Shown piece by piece: positions 1-7,567 of a stretch of 14,664 nucleotides of DNA (within the stretch, counting starts at the first letter, position 1; each line of letters starts with the position of its first letter). The stretch lies in the NCBI GenBank assembly GCA_003220975.1, contig QHTX01000127.1:1-14664 (forward strand), read 5' to 3'. The DNA is from Gemmatimonadota bacterium (GTDB lineage Bacteria > Gemmatimonadota > Gemmatimonadetes > Gemmatimonadales > GWC2-71-9). The notes under the pieces were generated by a model. It was given only the letters and a program-made list of their open reading frames with translations, had not been told where the DNA came from and searched no databases. A program made the translations under genes and the position numbers.

Positions 1-662
1 CCATCCGGATCGCGTCGAGCACATGCTGCAGCACGCCGCCCAGCTCGCGATAACGCCGATCGTCCATCGCCTTGAAGTCGATCTTATAACAATCCGTCCA
101 CGGCCGGATGTAGTCGAGCACCTGGGGCGTCGCGTTGCCGTTCGAGATGAAGGCGGTCTTGAGGCCCTGCGCCCGCGCCGCCCGGAAGACGTCGACCGCC
201 CACTCCGCCGTGATGAGCGGCTCGTTGTAGGACGAGCCGACCATGCGGGCGCCTTGGCGCTGCGCCAGCGCGACCAGCGCGTCCGGCGTGACATCGGTCG
301 GCATCACCCCAGCGGTCTGGTCGCGCAGCGCCTGCGACGTCAGCCAGTTCTGGCAGTAGCCGCAGTGGAAATCGCAACGGCTTCTTCTCGGTGGGGTCGG
401 ACTGGAGGGCCGCGACGTAGCCGGCCGGGACGTACAGCGTGCCCTCCTTGTTGAAGCGCACCTTGCAGATGCCGCGGCGGCCGGGCTTGACGAGACAACG
501 GTGCCCGCACGCGAAGCAGCGCACCGCACCTTCGGTCTGCCGCTCGACCAATTCTCCCTCGCGCACCCGGGCGTCGAGCACCTGGGCGAGGCTCGCCGCC
601 CCGCCGTCGGGGACGTCGTGCGTCAGGAAGGAGATGATGCCGCGCTGCGCCATAGGACCCAC
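1..662 (-). CDS. amrS: AmmeMemoRadiSam system radical SAM enzyme (AmrS), 3' partial, disrupted by an internal deletion
   Basis: This is a radical SAM enzyme of the AmmeMemoRadiSam family; its physiological substrate is not firmly known. The N-terminal part (662 to about 377) has the family pattern: a CFACGHRC cysteine cluster, PGRRGICKVR, then a DPTEKKP block. The family then has about 17 residues leading into the CX3CX2C iron-sulfur motif. Here that stretch is missing. After the Pro codon (378-380) a single extra base is followed directly by Cys-Asp-Phe-His-Cys-Gly-Tyr-Cys (from 376 down) in a different frame. That frame stays open to base 1 and encodes SSYNEPLI, SNGNATPQVLDYIRPW and YKIDFKAMDD, all family-like. 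Read without the shift, the first frame ends at 84 with meaningless sequence. The start is GTG 662 (GGGGAG about 5 nt upstream) or ATG 653. It lies 24 nt behind the protease gene, probably in one transcript. It is either a real pseudogene or an assembly error. Confidence 0.82.
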
Positions 663-686
663 CGCCTGCTCCCCTTCAATATACTC

Positions 687-1532
687 TCAGCGGAGGGAGC
701 CGGGCGCGAGTTGGTACAGGAGCATGGCCGTCTGGATGTCCCGCTGCGAGAGATCGCGCACTTTCGTGGTCGCGAACATGAGGTCGGTCGAGTCCGGCGA
801 GTGGTCGAGACCGATCAGGTGTCCGATCTCGTGCATCGCCACGACCCGCACGTCGTCCTCGCCGAGCGGCTGCCCCTTCGGGTCGAACGTCGCGAGCGTC
901 ACGAGGCCCGACGTCAGCCGGCCGTCCTGGTCCCACTGCAGCTCGGTTTCGCCGGTGCGCTCCCCCTCGAACTGGATGCGCCATTGAAAGCGTACCTCGG
1001 CGGCCGCCGAATCGGCGTCCAGGTTGAACCGCACGGGGACGCCGGCGTCCTCCCACCGCCCGAACGCCCGATGGATGGCGTCCACGAAGCCCGGCCGGTA
1101 GTTCGCCACGCGTCCGGGGGCGACGTAGACGCGCACCGGATTCTGGATGCGGTTGTCCCAGCGGTGCAGCATCGAGTCCTGGCTCTCGGCGACGATGTCG
1201 GTCAAGTAGGTGAGTCCGGCGCTGGCCCGGATGCGGCGGCGCGTCTCCGAGCGGGCGAGCAGCACCATGTAGCTCGTGCCGTTCGACCCGCCGTCCAGCG
1301 GCGGGGGGGCGAGGGGGAGGGGAGGGGGGCCCGCCTGCCGGGTTGGCGCCGGCCGCACCGCCGTGTCCGCCGCGCCGGGGGCGGGGCTCGCCGCGACGCT
1401 CTCGACCTGCGACTCCGGCGTCGCCGGTGACCGCGCGCGGGGGGCGGGGCGCACGAACAGGTTCCACAGCACCGCCGAGGCGAGCAAGACCAGGACGGCG
1501 GCGATGAGGGCGGACGTGCGGCGCTCGATCAT
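687..1532 (-). CDS. Membrane-anchored matrixin-family zinc metalloprotease
   Basis: A 281-residue zinc metallopeptidase of the matrixin (M10) type. Residues about 8-26 form a hydrophobic N-terminal segment after an ERR charge cluster, acting as a membrane anchor or uncleaved signal. Residues about 30-85 are a Pro/Ala-rich low-complexity linker. The catalytic domain follows, with the zinc motif HEIGHLIGLDH (His234, Glu235, His238, His244) and a likely Met-turn at Met252 in DLMF. The HExxHxxGxxH spacing plus a downstream Met-turn define metzincins, and the HS after the third His fits matrixins. The catalytic domain presumably sits outside the cytoplasmic membrane; its substrate cannot be read from the sequence. 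The ATG start has no Shine-Dalgarno but has a TAGATT hexamer 6 nt upstream. It is divergent from the MMPL gene and is followed 24 nt later by the radical SAM gene. Confidence 0.88.
   Translation of the reverse strand: MIERRTSALIAAVLVLLASAVLWNLFVRPAPRARSPATPESQVESVAASPAPGAADTAVRPAPTRQAGPPPLPLAPPPLDGGSNGTSYMVLLARSETRRRIRASAGLTYLTDIVAESQDSMLHRWDNRIQNPVRVYVAPGRVANYRPGFVDAIHRAFGRWEDAGVPVRFNLDADSAAAEVRFQWRIQFEGERTGETELQWDQDGRLTSGLVTLATFDPKGQPLGEDDVRVVAMHEIGHLIGLDHSPDSTDLMFATTKVRDLSQRDIQTAMLLYQLAPGSLR
1303..1329 (+). other. Potential G-quadruplex tract
   Basis: Four G-runs of 7, 5, 4 and 6 bases, separated by 1-3 nt, lie on the plus strand. This strand is the template for the protease gene, so the mRNA carries C-runs that encode the Pro/Leu-rich linker. 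The sequence meets the usual G3+N1-7 quadruplex pattern. It may simply be a by-product of a Pro-rich linker at high GC. Confidence 0.45.
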
Positions 1533-1538
1533 GCGCGG

Positions 1539-1544
1539 AATCTA
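1539..1544 (-). promoter_or_regulatory. TAGATT, candidate -10 of a leaderless protease transcript
   Basis: The hexamer TAGATT fits TAnnnT and lies 6 nt before the ATG at 1532. There is no Shine-Dalgarno between them and no convincing -35. With a usual 6-7 nt from the -10 to the start site, transcription would begin at or next to the ATG. This is one of five such sites in the window. Confidence 0.3.
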
Positions 1545-1608
1545 TCGGAGGGCGGGGCGCGACGCCGCTAGCTTTGACCCGCTGCCGTCTCTATGATTGT
1601 GGCCTGCT

Positions 1609-1614
1609 TATGCT
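1609..1614 (+). promoter_or_regulatory. TATGCT, candidate -10 of a leaderless transporter transcript
   Basis: TATGCT fits TAnnnT and lies 10 nt before the GTG at 1625. An in-frame TAA at 1622-1624 directly precedes that GTG, so no earlier start is possible, and no Shine-Dalgarno is present. A second TATGAT at 1592-1597 lies further upstream. The divergent protease gene starts at 1532, so 1533-1624 must hold promoters for both directions. Confidence 0.3.
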
Positions 1615-1624
1615 TGGCAACTAA

Positions 1625-3898
1625 GTGTTCGCGTTGCCCGCGGCTTCTCTCATCCGCCGGCGGGGATGGGTCGTCGCCGCGTGGGCGGCCCTGGCGCTGC
1701 TGTTCGCGCCGCGGGCGTGCCGCGTCCAGCAGGTTCTCGCCCTGCGCGGCGGGGGCCGCGAGTCGACCGAGTCGAACCGCGCGACCGAGCTCCTGAAAGA
1801 GGCGTTTCCGACCCCGTTCGCCGACTACGTCGCGATCGTGGTCCACGGTCCCGTGCGCTGGACCAACCAGCGGTTCGAGACCGTGCTCGACACGCTCAAG
1901 GCCGCCGCCGAGCGCCGACCATACGTGAGCCAGGTCATCTCGCTCCGCTCCATCGGCGAGTCGACCTACGTCAGCCGGGACCGCCGCACCACCTTCCTGA
2001 TCGCCGCCCTCACGCCCGAATCCACCCGTGATCTCAGCGCCAGCTTCGTCCCCGACCTGCGCACCGCGATCCGCGACGCGCTCGTCGGGATGCCGGAGTC
2101 GGACGGGTTCGACGTGAAGGTCACCGGCTTCCCCGCGCTGGACCACGACGTGCGGACGATCAGCGCCGAGGACACGGAGCGCAGCGAGCAGCGGGCCCTG
2201 CCCCTCACGCTCGCGGTACTGATCGTGGCGTTCGGCGCGCTCGTGGCCGCGACGCTTCCCGTGATCGTGGGCGTCCTGGCGATCACGATCGCGCTCGGCC
2301 TCGTGACGATCGCCGCGCACTACCTCCCGATGTCGGTGTTCGTGCTGAACATCACCACGATGGTCGGACTGGGCGTCGGGATCGATTACTCCCTCCTCAT
2401 CGTGACGCGCTTCCGCGAAGAGCTGAACCGCGGCCTCGCGCCGGCGGACGCGGCGCTCCGGACCGTCGAGACCGCCGGCTCGGCGGTCGTGACGTCGGGG
2501 CTCACCGTCGTGGTGGGCTTCGCGGCGCTCGTGACTACGCCGCTCTCGGATACGCGGTCGGTGGGCGTGGGCGGGCTGCTGGTGGTGGCGGTCGCCGTGC
2601 TGCTCGCGACCACGTTCCTCCCCGCCGCGCTCGCGATCCTGGGCCGCAACATCGACCGCCCGAAATGGCTCGCGCGCCCGCTCGCGCGGTTCCACGCGCC
2701 CACGGGGTGGGAGCGCTGGGCGCGCTGGCTCGGCCACCGGCCGTGGCGCGCCGTGGCGATCGGGGGCGCCGCGATTGCGCTCCTCACCTTCCCGGCGACG
2801 CAGATCCGGCTCGGCCTGCCGGCCACGAACTGGTTCCCGCCCGAGTCCGAGTCCGGGCAGGGCCTGCAGGCGCTGCGCGAGATGGGCGCGAGCGGCGTCA
2901 TCCAGCCGGTGCGCGTCGTGGTGCAGCTCCCCGAAGGCGAATCGGCGCTCTCCGGCCGCCGCCTCCCGGGGCTCAAGGCCCTCACCGACTCGATCCGCAA
3001 GGACCCGCGGGTGCGCGAGGTGCGCGGCATCGCGAGCATCAAGCCCAACATGTCCACGCTCCAGCTCGCCATCTACTACAGCGACGCCGGCGATGTGCGC
3101 GCCAAGAACGCCAAGTTCTTCGACGCGTACCTGAGCGCGGACGAGCGCGTCACGCTGCTCGACGTGGTCCCCGCCGACACGGTCTCGCTCACCGGTCTGA
3201 TGGAGCTGGCGCAGCGGGTGCGGGCGGTGGTGAAGCACGGCGTGCGGGGCCTCGCCGGAGCGGAAATCCTCGCGACCGGCTTCGCCGCGTCGAACGTGGA
3301 CACGCAGCACGACCTGATGACGCGGTTCCCGGGCACGGTCGCCCTCGTGCTGGGCATCACGGCGATCATGCTCTTCGCCGCCTTCCGCTCGCTGCTCGTC
3401 CCGGTCAAAGCGGTGCTCCTGAACATCCTGTCGGTGGGCGCGGCCTTCGGGCTCACGGTCCTGGTGTTCCAGCACGGCTACGGCGCCGGCGTGTTCGGCC
3501 TCGAGGGCCCAACGCAGGCGATCTGGGCCGTCGTGCCCGTGCTCGTGTTCGCGATCGTGTTCGGCCTGTCGATGGATTACGAGGTGTTCCTGCTCACCCG
3601 CGTGAAAGAGGTGTTCGACAAGACGGGCCGGAACGACCACGCCACCATGGAGGGCCTGTCCGCGACCGCGTCCACCATCACGAGCGCGGCGCTCATCATG
3701 ATCCTGGTGTTCGGCACGTTCGCGTTCGCGCGCGTGCTCGCCGTGCAACTGATCGGCTTCGGCCTGGCGGCCGCCGTGCTGCTCGACGCGACGCTGATCC
3801 GGATGGTGCTCGTGCCGGCGATCATGCACATCGCCGGCCGGTGGAATTGGTGGCCGGGGGTGCGGGCGCCCAAGCTGGAGCCGGGGAACAGCGACTAG
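1625..3898 (+). CDS. MMPL/RND-superfamily membrane transporter
   Basis: A 757-residue inner-membrane protein of the MMPL branch of RND transporters, which usually export lipids or hydrophobic compounds using the proton gradient. It shows the duplicated RND plan. TM1 is near residues 13-28 and is followed by a soluble domain. A block of helices from about 190 holds the signature GVGIDYSLLIVTRFREE (Asp near residue 252). A second soluble domain (about 395-560) is followed by a second helix block with VFGLSMDYEVFLLTRVKE (near residue 648). The Asp-Tyr pair in each repeat is typical of MMPL proton-relay helices. The GTG start is fixed by the in-frame TAA just before it. No membrane-fusion or outer-membrane partner is nearby, as is common for MMPL proteins. 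The substrate is unknown. The gene converges on the small minus-strand gene and their stop codons overlap in CTAG (3895-3898). Confidence 0.93.
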   Translation: MFALPAASLIRRRGWVVAAWAALALLFAPRACRVQQVLALRGGGRESTESNRATELLKEAFPTPFADYVAIVVHGPVRWTNQRFETVLDTLKAAAERRPYVSQVISLRSIGESTYVSRDRRTTFLIAALTPESTRDLSASFVPDLRTAIRDALVGMPESDGFDVKVTGFPALDHDVRTISAEDTERSEQRALPLTLAVLIVAFGALVAATLPVIVGVLAITIALGLVTIAAHYLPMSVFVLNITTMVGLGVGIDYSLLIVTRFREELNRGLAPADAALRTVETAGSAVVTSGLTVVVGFAALVTTPLSDTRSVGVGGLLVVAVAVLLATTFLPAALAILGRNIDRPKWLARPLARFHAPTGWERWARWLGHRPWRAVAIGGAAIALLTFPATQIRLGLPATNWFPPESESGQGLQALREMGASGVIQPVRVVVQLPEGESALSGRRLPGLKALTDSIRKDPRVREVRGIASIKPNMSTLQLAIYYSDAGDVRAKNAKFFDAYLSADERVTLLDVVPADTVSLTGLMELAQRVRAVVKHGVRGLAGAEILATGFAASNVDTQHDLMTRFPGTVALVLGITAIMLFAAFRSLLVPVKAVLLNILSVGAAFGLTVLVFQHGYGAGVFGLEGPTQAIWAVVPVLVFAIVFGLSMDYEVFLLTRVKEVFDKTGRNDHATMEGLSATASTITSAALIMILVFGTFAFARVLAVQLIGFGLAAAVLLDATLIRMVLVPAIMHIAGRWNWWPGVRAPKLEPGNSD

Positions 3899-4134
3899 GG
3901 AGCAGGCTCCAGCCGCTCGAGGCGGGATCCCCACACATCCCAATGCCAGGCGGGCACCCGGATCCCCGTCCTCGGGTCCTTCAACGGCTTGTACTGCAGC
4001 CACGCTTCGTGCAGGTCCAGCCTGCGCCCCAGGGCCAGGAGACGCTCCTTGTCCGCGCTCACGAGGTGCACCATCGGCTCCCCCCGGAGCCTGTGGCGGT
4101 GAAGCCAAACGCCGCCGTCGAGGGCGAAGCACAT
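3895..4134 (-). CDS. Small DUF4031-like protein of unknown function
   Basis: A 79-residue protein if it starts at the ATG at 4134. The reading frame is open further upstream, but a longer product would run into the pilin gene, and 4134 puts a conserved-looking Asp near the N-terminus. The pattern FALDGGVW, HRLRGEPMVHLVSADKERL, LGRRLDLHEAWLQ and PAWHWDVWG resembles DUF4031 (an N-terminal strand with Asp, an R-G-x-x-x-HLVS segment, then a helix ending in RLGL and an aromatic-rich tail). The function of that family is not established. A purine-rich GAGGGG directly abuts the ATG, which is too close for an ideal Shine-Dalgarno. It sits 38 nt downstream of the pilin gene on the same strand. I am fairly sure it is coding and less sure of the family. 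Confidence 0.6.
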   Translation of the reverse strand: MCFALDGGVWLHRHRLRGEPMVHLVSADKERLLALGRRLDLHEAWLQYKPLKDPRTGIRVPAWHWDVWGSRLERLEPAP

Positions 4135-4172
4135 CCCCTCGCGGCGGCGTGCGAACTCCCGGTAGGGCGGCT

Positions 4173-4553
4173 CTACTGGCAGGCGATGCGTCCCTCGGTC
4201 GTCGCAGGAGACGGGGCCGTAGCCTGGCCGGAGAACACCGCGCACGTGTGATAGGTGTTGGCGCTCGACGCCGACGCCGCCCAACCCTTCGGCGTCGCCT
4301 CGTCGACCACCACGATGACGCCGACGCTCGCCGCGTAGTTGTTCATCTTGGTGAAGTCCACCGTGTAGGTCGAGCTATCGTAAAAGAACGCCTCCTCCGC
4401 TGTGGCGAGGTTGCGGAGGTCGCTCTTCATCTGGGAGATCACAGCACGGTCTTTCGTGTTGGCGAACTTCGGGATGGCGATCGCCGCCAGGATCCCGATG
4501 ATCACCACCACGATGAGCAACTCGATCAGCGTAAAGCCGCGTCGGGACGTCAC
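4173..4553 (-). CDS. Type IV pilin-like protein with prepilin cleavage site
   Basis: A 126-residue type IV major pilin or pseudopilin. It has a very short leader (MTSRRG) followed by the class III cleavage motif: Phe1, Thr, Leu, Ile, Glu5 and a hydrophobic helix rich in Ile, Val and Ala ending in AIPKFANTKD. Glu5, required for pilin assembly in characterised systems, is present. The globular part is small. Cys104 and Cys125 frame a loop near the C-terminus and could form the disulfide of a pilin D-region. The start is GTG at 4553, with GGAGGG 7 nt upstream. Length and single-copy form suggest a PilA-like major subunit, but a minor pilin or type II secretion pseudopilin is possible. No prepilin peptidase or assembly ATPase gene is in the window. 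It lies 102 nt behind polA and probably has its own promoter. Confidence 0.93.
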   Translation of the reverse strand: MTSRRGFTLIELLIVVVIIGILAAIAIPKFANTKDRAVISQMKSDLRNLATAEEAFFYDSSTYTVDFTKMNNYAASVGVIVVVDEATPKGWAASASSANTYHTCAVFSGQATAPSPATTEGRIACQ

Positions 4554-4560
4554 CTGCCTA

Positions 4561-4566
4561 CCCTCC
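4561..4566 (-). promoter_or_regulatory. Strong ribosome binding site of the pilin gene
   Basis: GGAGGG on the minus strand lies 7 nt before the GTG at 4553. It fixes this start, which also gives the short basic leader expected of a type IV prepilin. Confidence 0.7.
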
Positions 4567-4567
4567 G

Positions 4568-4583
4568 GGCGCCAAAGGGCGCC
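4568..4583 (-). promoter_or_regulatory. Hairpin just upstream of the pilin ribosome binding site
   Basis: Two copies of the self-complementary hexamer GGCGCC (4568-4573 and 4578-4583) are separated by 4 nt and can form a 6-bp stem ending one base before the Shine-Dalgarno. A third copy at 4609-4614 could compete by pairing 4609-4615 with 4567-4573 (7 bp). It may control translation or stabilise the transcript. There is no T-tract, so it is not a terminator. Confidence 0.3.
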
Positions 4584-4641
4584 GACCCTGCGTCACTGCC
4601 ACAGGCCCGGCGCCCCTATAGTGGGCACCGCCCCCCAATCC

Positions 4642-4657
4642 TGCAAGAGCCGTGCTT
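4642..4657 (-). promoter_or_regulatory. Sigma-54-like promoter element for the pilin gene
   Basis: On the minus strand, AAGCACG, four bases, then TTGCA match the sigma-54 consensus TGGCACG-N4-TTGCW at 10 of 12 specified positions, with the correct spacing. The weak point is that one G of the usually invariant -24 GG doublet is replaced by A. The start site would fall near 4631, about 78 nt before the pilin GTG. The element overlaps the polA stop codon. Pilin genes in several proteobacteria are known to use sigma-54. Confidence 0.35.
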
Positions 4658-7487
4658 ATCCCTTGGCGTCCACCCAATTCCTTCCCACGCCGATACTTAC
4701 AGCGAGCGGCACGCGCAGACTGGCGGCCGTTTCCATATGGCGTTTTACCAGCTCAGTCGCGGGTTCCTGCTCCGGTTCGGGGACCTCAAGTACAAGCTCG
4801 TCATGGACTTGCAGGATCATGCGCGATGCGAGCCCGCCCGCGGTGAGCGCGCCGGCGATACCAATCATGGCGATCTTGATCAGGTCCGCTGCCGACCCCT
4901 GCAGCGGCGAGTTGGTCGCCGTGCGCTCCCCGAACGCCCGGATGTTGAAGTTCCGATCTTTGAGTTCGGGGATATAGCGCCGCCGGCCGAACAGGGTCTC
5001 GACATACCCCCGCTGCCGCGCCTCGGCCACCGTCCGATCGAGCCACGCCCGCACGCCGGCGAAGCGCGCGAAGTATTCCCTGATGAACTCCTTCGCCTCG
5101 TCCTGCGTGATCCCGAGCTGGCGCGACAGGGCGAAGGACCCCTGTCCGTAGATGGTGCCGAAGTTGATGGTCTTGGCGCGGGCCCGCATCTCCGCCGTGA
5201 CCTGATCTTGCGGCACGCCGAAGATGATCGCCGCTGTCTGGCGGTGGATGTCCCCGCCCTGCTCGAACGCCTGGACGAACGCGGGGTCCCCCGAGAGGTG
5301 CGCGAGCAGCCGCAGCTCGATCTGGGAGTAGTCCGCGGTGACGAGCACGGCGCCGGGGGGGGCGACGAACGCCCGCCGGATCGTTTCGCCGCGCGGCGTG
5401 CGCACGGGGATGTTCTGGAGGTTCGGCTCCGAGGAGGACAACCGGCCGGTGGCGGCGCCGGTCTGGTTGAAACTCGTATGGATGCGGCCCGTTGCCGGAT
5501 TGATGAACCCGGGCAGCGCGTCGACGTAGGTCGACTTGAGCTTGGAGAGCTCGCGGTACTCGATCAGGAGTCGGGGAACCTCGTGGCCCATCGCTGCCAG
5601 CTGCTCGAGGACGTCGTAATCGGTCGACGCGCCGGTCTTCGTCCGCTTGAGGACCGGGAGCTGGTGCTTCTCGAACAGGACGTGCCGGAGCTGGGGGGTG
5701 GAGTTGATGTTGAACTCGGCGCCCGCGACGCGGTAGATCGTCTGCTCGAGCTCCGCCAGCTCGTGCGTGAACGCCCGCGCGATCTCGCCGAGGCGCTCGA
5801 GATCTACCAGCACCCCGTGCCACTCCATCTCGACGAGCACGGGGATGAGCGGCACCTCGATGGTCTCGAGCAGCCGCACGAGCTGGTGGTCCTCGAGCTC
5901 GGGCCGGAAGGCGTCGCGCAGCCGCAGCACCGTTTCACTGTCGGCGGCGCAGTAGCGGGCGGCGTCCGCCAGCGGCACGGCCGCGAACGACCGCTCCGCC
6001 CTACCCCGTCCGACGAGCTCCTGATAGGTGCGCATCCGCAGGGAGAGCCGCTCGCTGGCGAGCTCGTCGATGGCGTGCGAGCGACGTCCCGGGTCGAGCA
6101 CGAAGCTCGCGAGCATCGAGTCGTACGCGACGCCCGCCAGGTCCACGCCCGCCCGGCGCAGCACGAGCCAGTCGTACTTGACGTTGTGCCCCGCCTTCGG
6201 CACCGCCGGGTCCGCGAGCAGCGCGCGCAGCGGTCGCAGCGCGTCGCTGGCGAGGGGGGGGAGGTTCCTGGGTGGGACGCCGCCCGCGAGCTCGCCGTCG
6301 GGCGCGACGTGCGCGAACGGGAGGTACCAGGAGCGCCCGGGCGCGCCGGCGAGCGACATGCCGACGAGCGCCGCGCGCATCGGATCGAGCGACGTCGTTT
6401 CGGTGTCGAGCGCCACGAGCGGCGCCCGGCGGCACTCCGCCACGACCGCGGCGAGCGCGGCGGGGTCGTCCACGATCGTCGGCTCGGCGGTCACGGCCGC
6501 GAGCGCGCCCGGGGCGGCGGTCGCCGGGGCGGGGACCGCCGCGACGACGGGCGCCCGCGGGGCTGCCGGAGCGGGGGCCCCGGCACCCGCGACCTGGAGC
6601 GACGCCAGCTTCGGGATCAGCGAGCGGAACTCGAGCTCGGTGAACAGCTCGGTGAGCCGGGGGACGTCGGGCGGGCGGACCCGCAGCGCCTCTAGGTCAA
6701 GCGCGACCGGCACGTCTCGCCGGATCGTCACGAGCTCCCGCGACAGCCGCGCCAGGGCCGCGTGTTGCAGCACCGCCTCTCGCGCCCGCTTCCCGGCGAT
6801 ACGCTCGGCGTTCGCCAGGATCGCGTCCAGGTCGCCAAAGGTGGAGAGCAGCTCGAGCGCGGTCTTCTCCCCCACGCCCCTCACGCCGGGCACGTTGTCC
6901 GAGCTGTCTCCTACGAGCGCGAGGTAGTCCACGACCCGCTCGGGGGGGACGCCGAGGCGGTTGCTCGCGTTGGACTGGTCCACCCAGTGCTCCTCCACGG
7001 CCGCCGGGCCGCCGCGGCCGGGGTTCAACAGCGCGACCCCCGGGCCGATCAGCTGGTAGAAGTCCTTGTCCCCCGACACGATCACCACCTCGAGCCCCTG
7101 GGCCACGCCGGCGGTGGCGAGCGTCCCGATGACGTCGTCCGCCTCGTAACCGTCGACGCCCACGACCGGCACCCCGAACGCCTCGAGGATCTGCTCGATG
7201 CGCTCGACGGAGCGGTCGAAGTCCTGCTGCAGCTCCTGTGTCAGCTTCTCCCGCGTCGCCTTGTACTCGGCGTAGGTCTCATGGCGGAACGAGACGCCCA
7301 TGTCGTGCACCCAGCCGAGGTAATCGGGCCGGCGCCGCTCGAGCAGGCGGAGCAGGAAGTTGGTGACGCCCCATGCAGCAGAGGTGTTCTCGCCTCGGCG
7401 GGTCGTGAGCGGGCGCGCGATCATCGCGAAGAAGGCGCGGTAGATCAGCGCGTACCCGTCCACGAGGTAGAGCGTGGGGGAAGGCAT
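4656..7487 (-). CDS. polA: DNA polymerase I with 5'-3' and active 3'-5' exonuclease domains
   Basis: A full-length 943-residue DNA polymerase I (E. coli 928), which fills gaps and removes RNA primers in replication and repair. Residues about 1-295 are the 5'-3' exonuclease (start LYLVDGYALIYRAFFA; VSGDKDFYQL; GDSSDNVPGVRGVGEKTA). An Ala/Pro-rich linker spans about 297-340. The 3'-5' proofreading domain keeps its catalytic motifs: DTET (Asp361, Glu363), GHNVKYD, and YCAADSE. The polymerase domain has motif A DYSQIELRLL (Asp719), motif B RAKTINFGTIYG (Lys772) and motif C QVHDELVLE (Asp896). Proofreading thus looks intact, unlike in Thermus-type enzymes. The ATG at 7487 has no Shine-Dalgarno; a TATTGT hexamer lies 7 nt upstream, and the terminator of the cold-shock gene is 27 nt away. 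Pilin and DUF4031-like genes follow. Confidence 0.98.
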   Translation of the reverse strand: MPSPTLYLVDGYALIYRAFFAMIARPLTTRRGENTSAAWGVTNFLLRLLERRRPDYLGWVHDMGVSFRHETYAEYKATREKLTQELQQDFDRSVERIEQILEAFGVPVVGVDGYEADDVIGTLATAGVAQGLEVVIVSGDKDFYQLIGPGVALLNPGRGGPAAVEEHWVDQSNASNRLGVPPERVVDYLALVGDSSDNVPGVRGVGEKTALELLSTFGDLDAILANAERIAGKRAREAVLQHAALARLSRELVTIRRDVPVALDLEALRVRPPDVPRLTELFTELEFRSLIPKLASLQVAGAGAPAPAAPRAPVVAAVPAPATAAPGALAAVTAEPTIVDDPAALAAVVAECRRAPLVALDTETTSLDPMRAALVGMSLAGAPGRSWYLPFAHVAPDGELAGGVPPRNLPPLASDALRPLRALLADPAVPKAGHNVKYDWLVLRRAGVDLAGVAYDSMLASFVLDPGRRSHAIDELASERLSLRMRTYQELVGRGRAERSFAAVPLADAARYCAADSETVLRLRDAFRPELEDHQLVRLLETIEVPLIPVLVEMEWHGVLVDLERLGEIARAFTHELAELEQTIYRVAGAEFNINSTPQLRHVLFEKHQLPVLKRTKTGASTDYDVLEQLAAMGHEVPRLLIEYRELSKLKSTYVDALPGFINPATGRIHTSFNQTGAATGRLSSSEPNLQNIPVRTPRGETIRRAFVAPPGAVLVTADYSQIELRLLAHLSGDPAFVQAFEQGGDIHRQTAAIIFGVPQDQVTAEMRARAKTINFGTIYGQGSFALSRQLGITQDEAKEFIREYFARFAGVRAWLDRTVAEARQRGYVETLFGRRRYIPELKDRNFNIRAFGERTATNSPLQGSAADLIKIAMIGIAGALTAGGLASRMILQVHDELVLEVPEPEQEPATELVKRHMETAASLRVPLAVSIGVGRNWVDAKG

Positions 7488-7494
7488 GGGCGGA

Positions 7495-7500
7495 ACAATA
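7495..7500 (-). promoter_or_regulatory. TATTGT, candidate -10 of a leaderless polA transcript
   Basis: TATTGT lies 7 nt before the polA ATG, with no Shine-Dalgarno between. The cold-shock terminator ends only 14 nt upstream of the hexamer, so any -35 contact would fall in the terminator stem or T-tract, where no TTGACA-like sequence is seen. Confidence 0.3.
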
Positions 7501-7514
7501 ACAGGACCGGAATG

Positions 7515-7542
7515 AAAAACCCCGCCCGGAGGCCGGGCGGGG
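7515..7542 (-). terminator. Intrinsic terminator of the cold-shock gene
   Basis: A perfect 10-bp GC-only stem (7533-7542 with 7520-7529) with a 3-nt loop is followed on the minus strand by five T at 7519-7515. It begins 25 nt after the cold-shock stop codon and should separate that gene from polA. Confidence 0.93.
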
Positions 7543-7567
7543 AGACGCAGAATGGCGCGGGGACCGC

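Noticed and set aside
1574..1597. TTGACC (1574-1579) with TATGAT (1592-1597) as a sigma-70 promoter for the MMPL gene
   Set aside because: The spacer is only 12 nt, too short for a normal -35/-10 pair. TATGAT alone may still be used.
1568..4132. An 854-codon open frame on the minus strand
   Set aside because: It lies antisense to the MMPL gene and its translation is an Arg/His/Glu-rich string with no domain; the MMPL frame has clear family motifs.
4149..6695. An 848-codon open frame on the plus strand
   Set aside because: It is antisense to polA and the pilin gene, and low-complexity. Long false frames are expected at this GC content.
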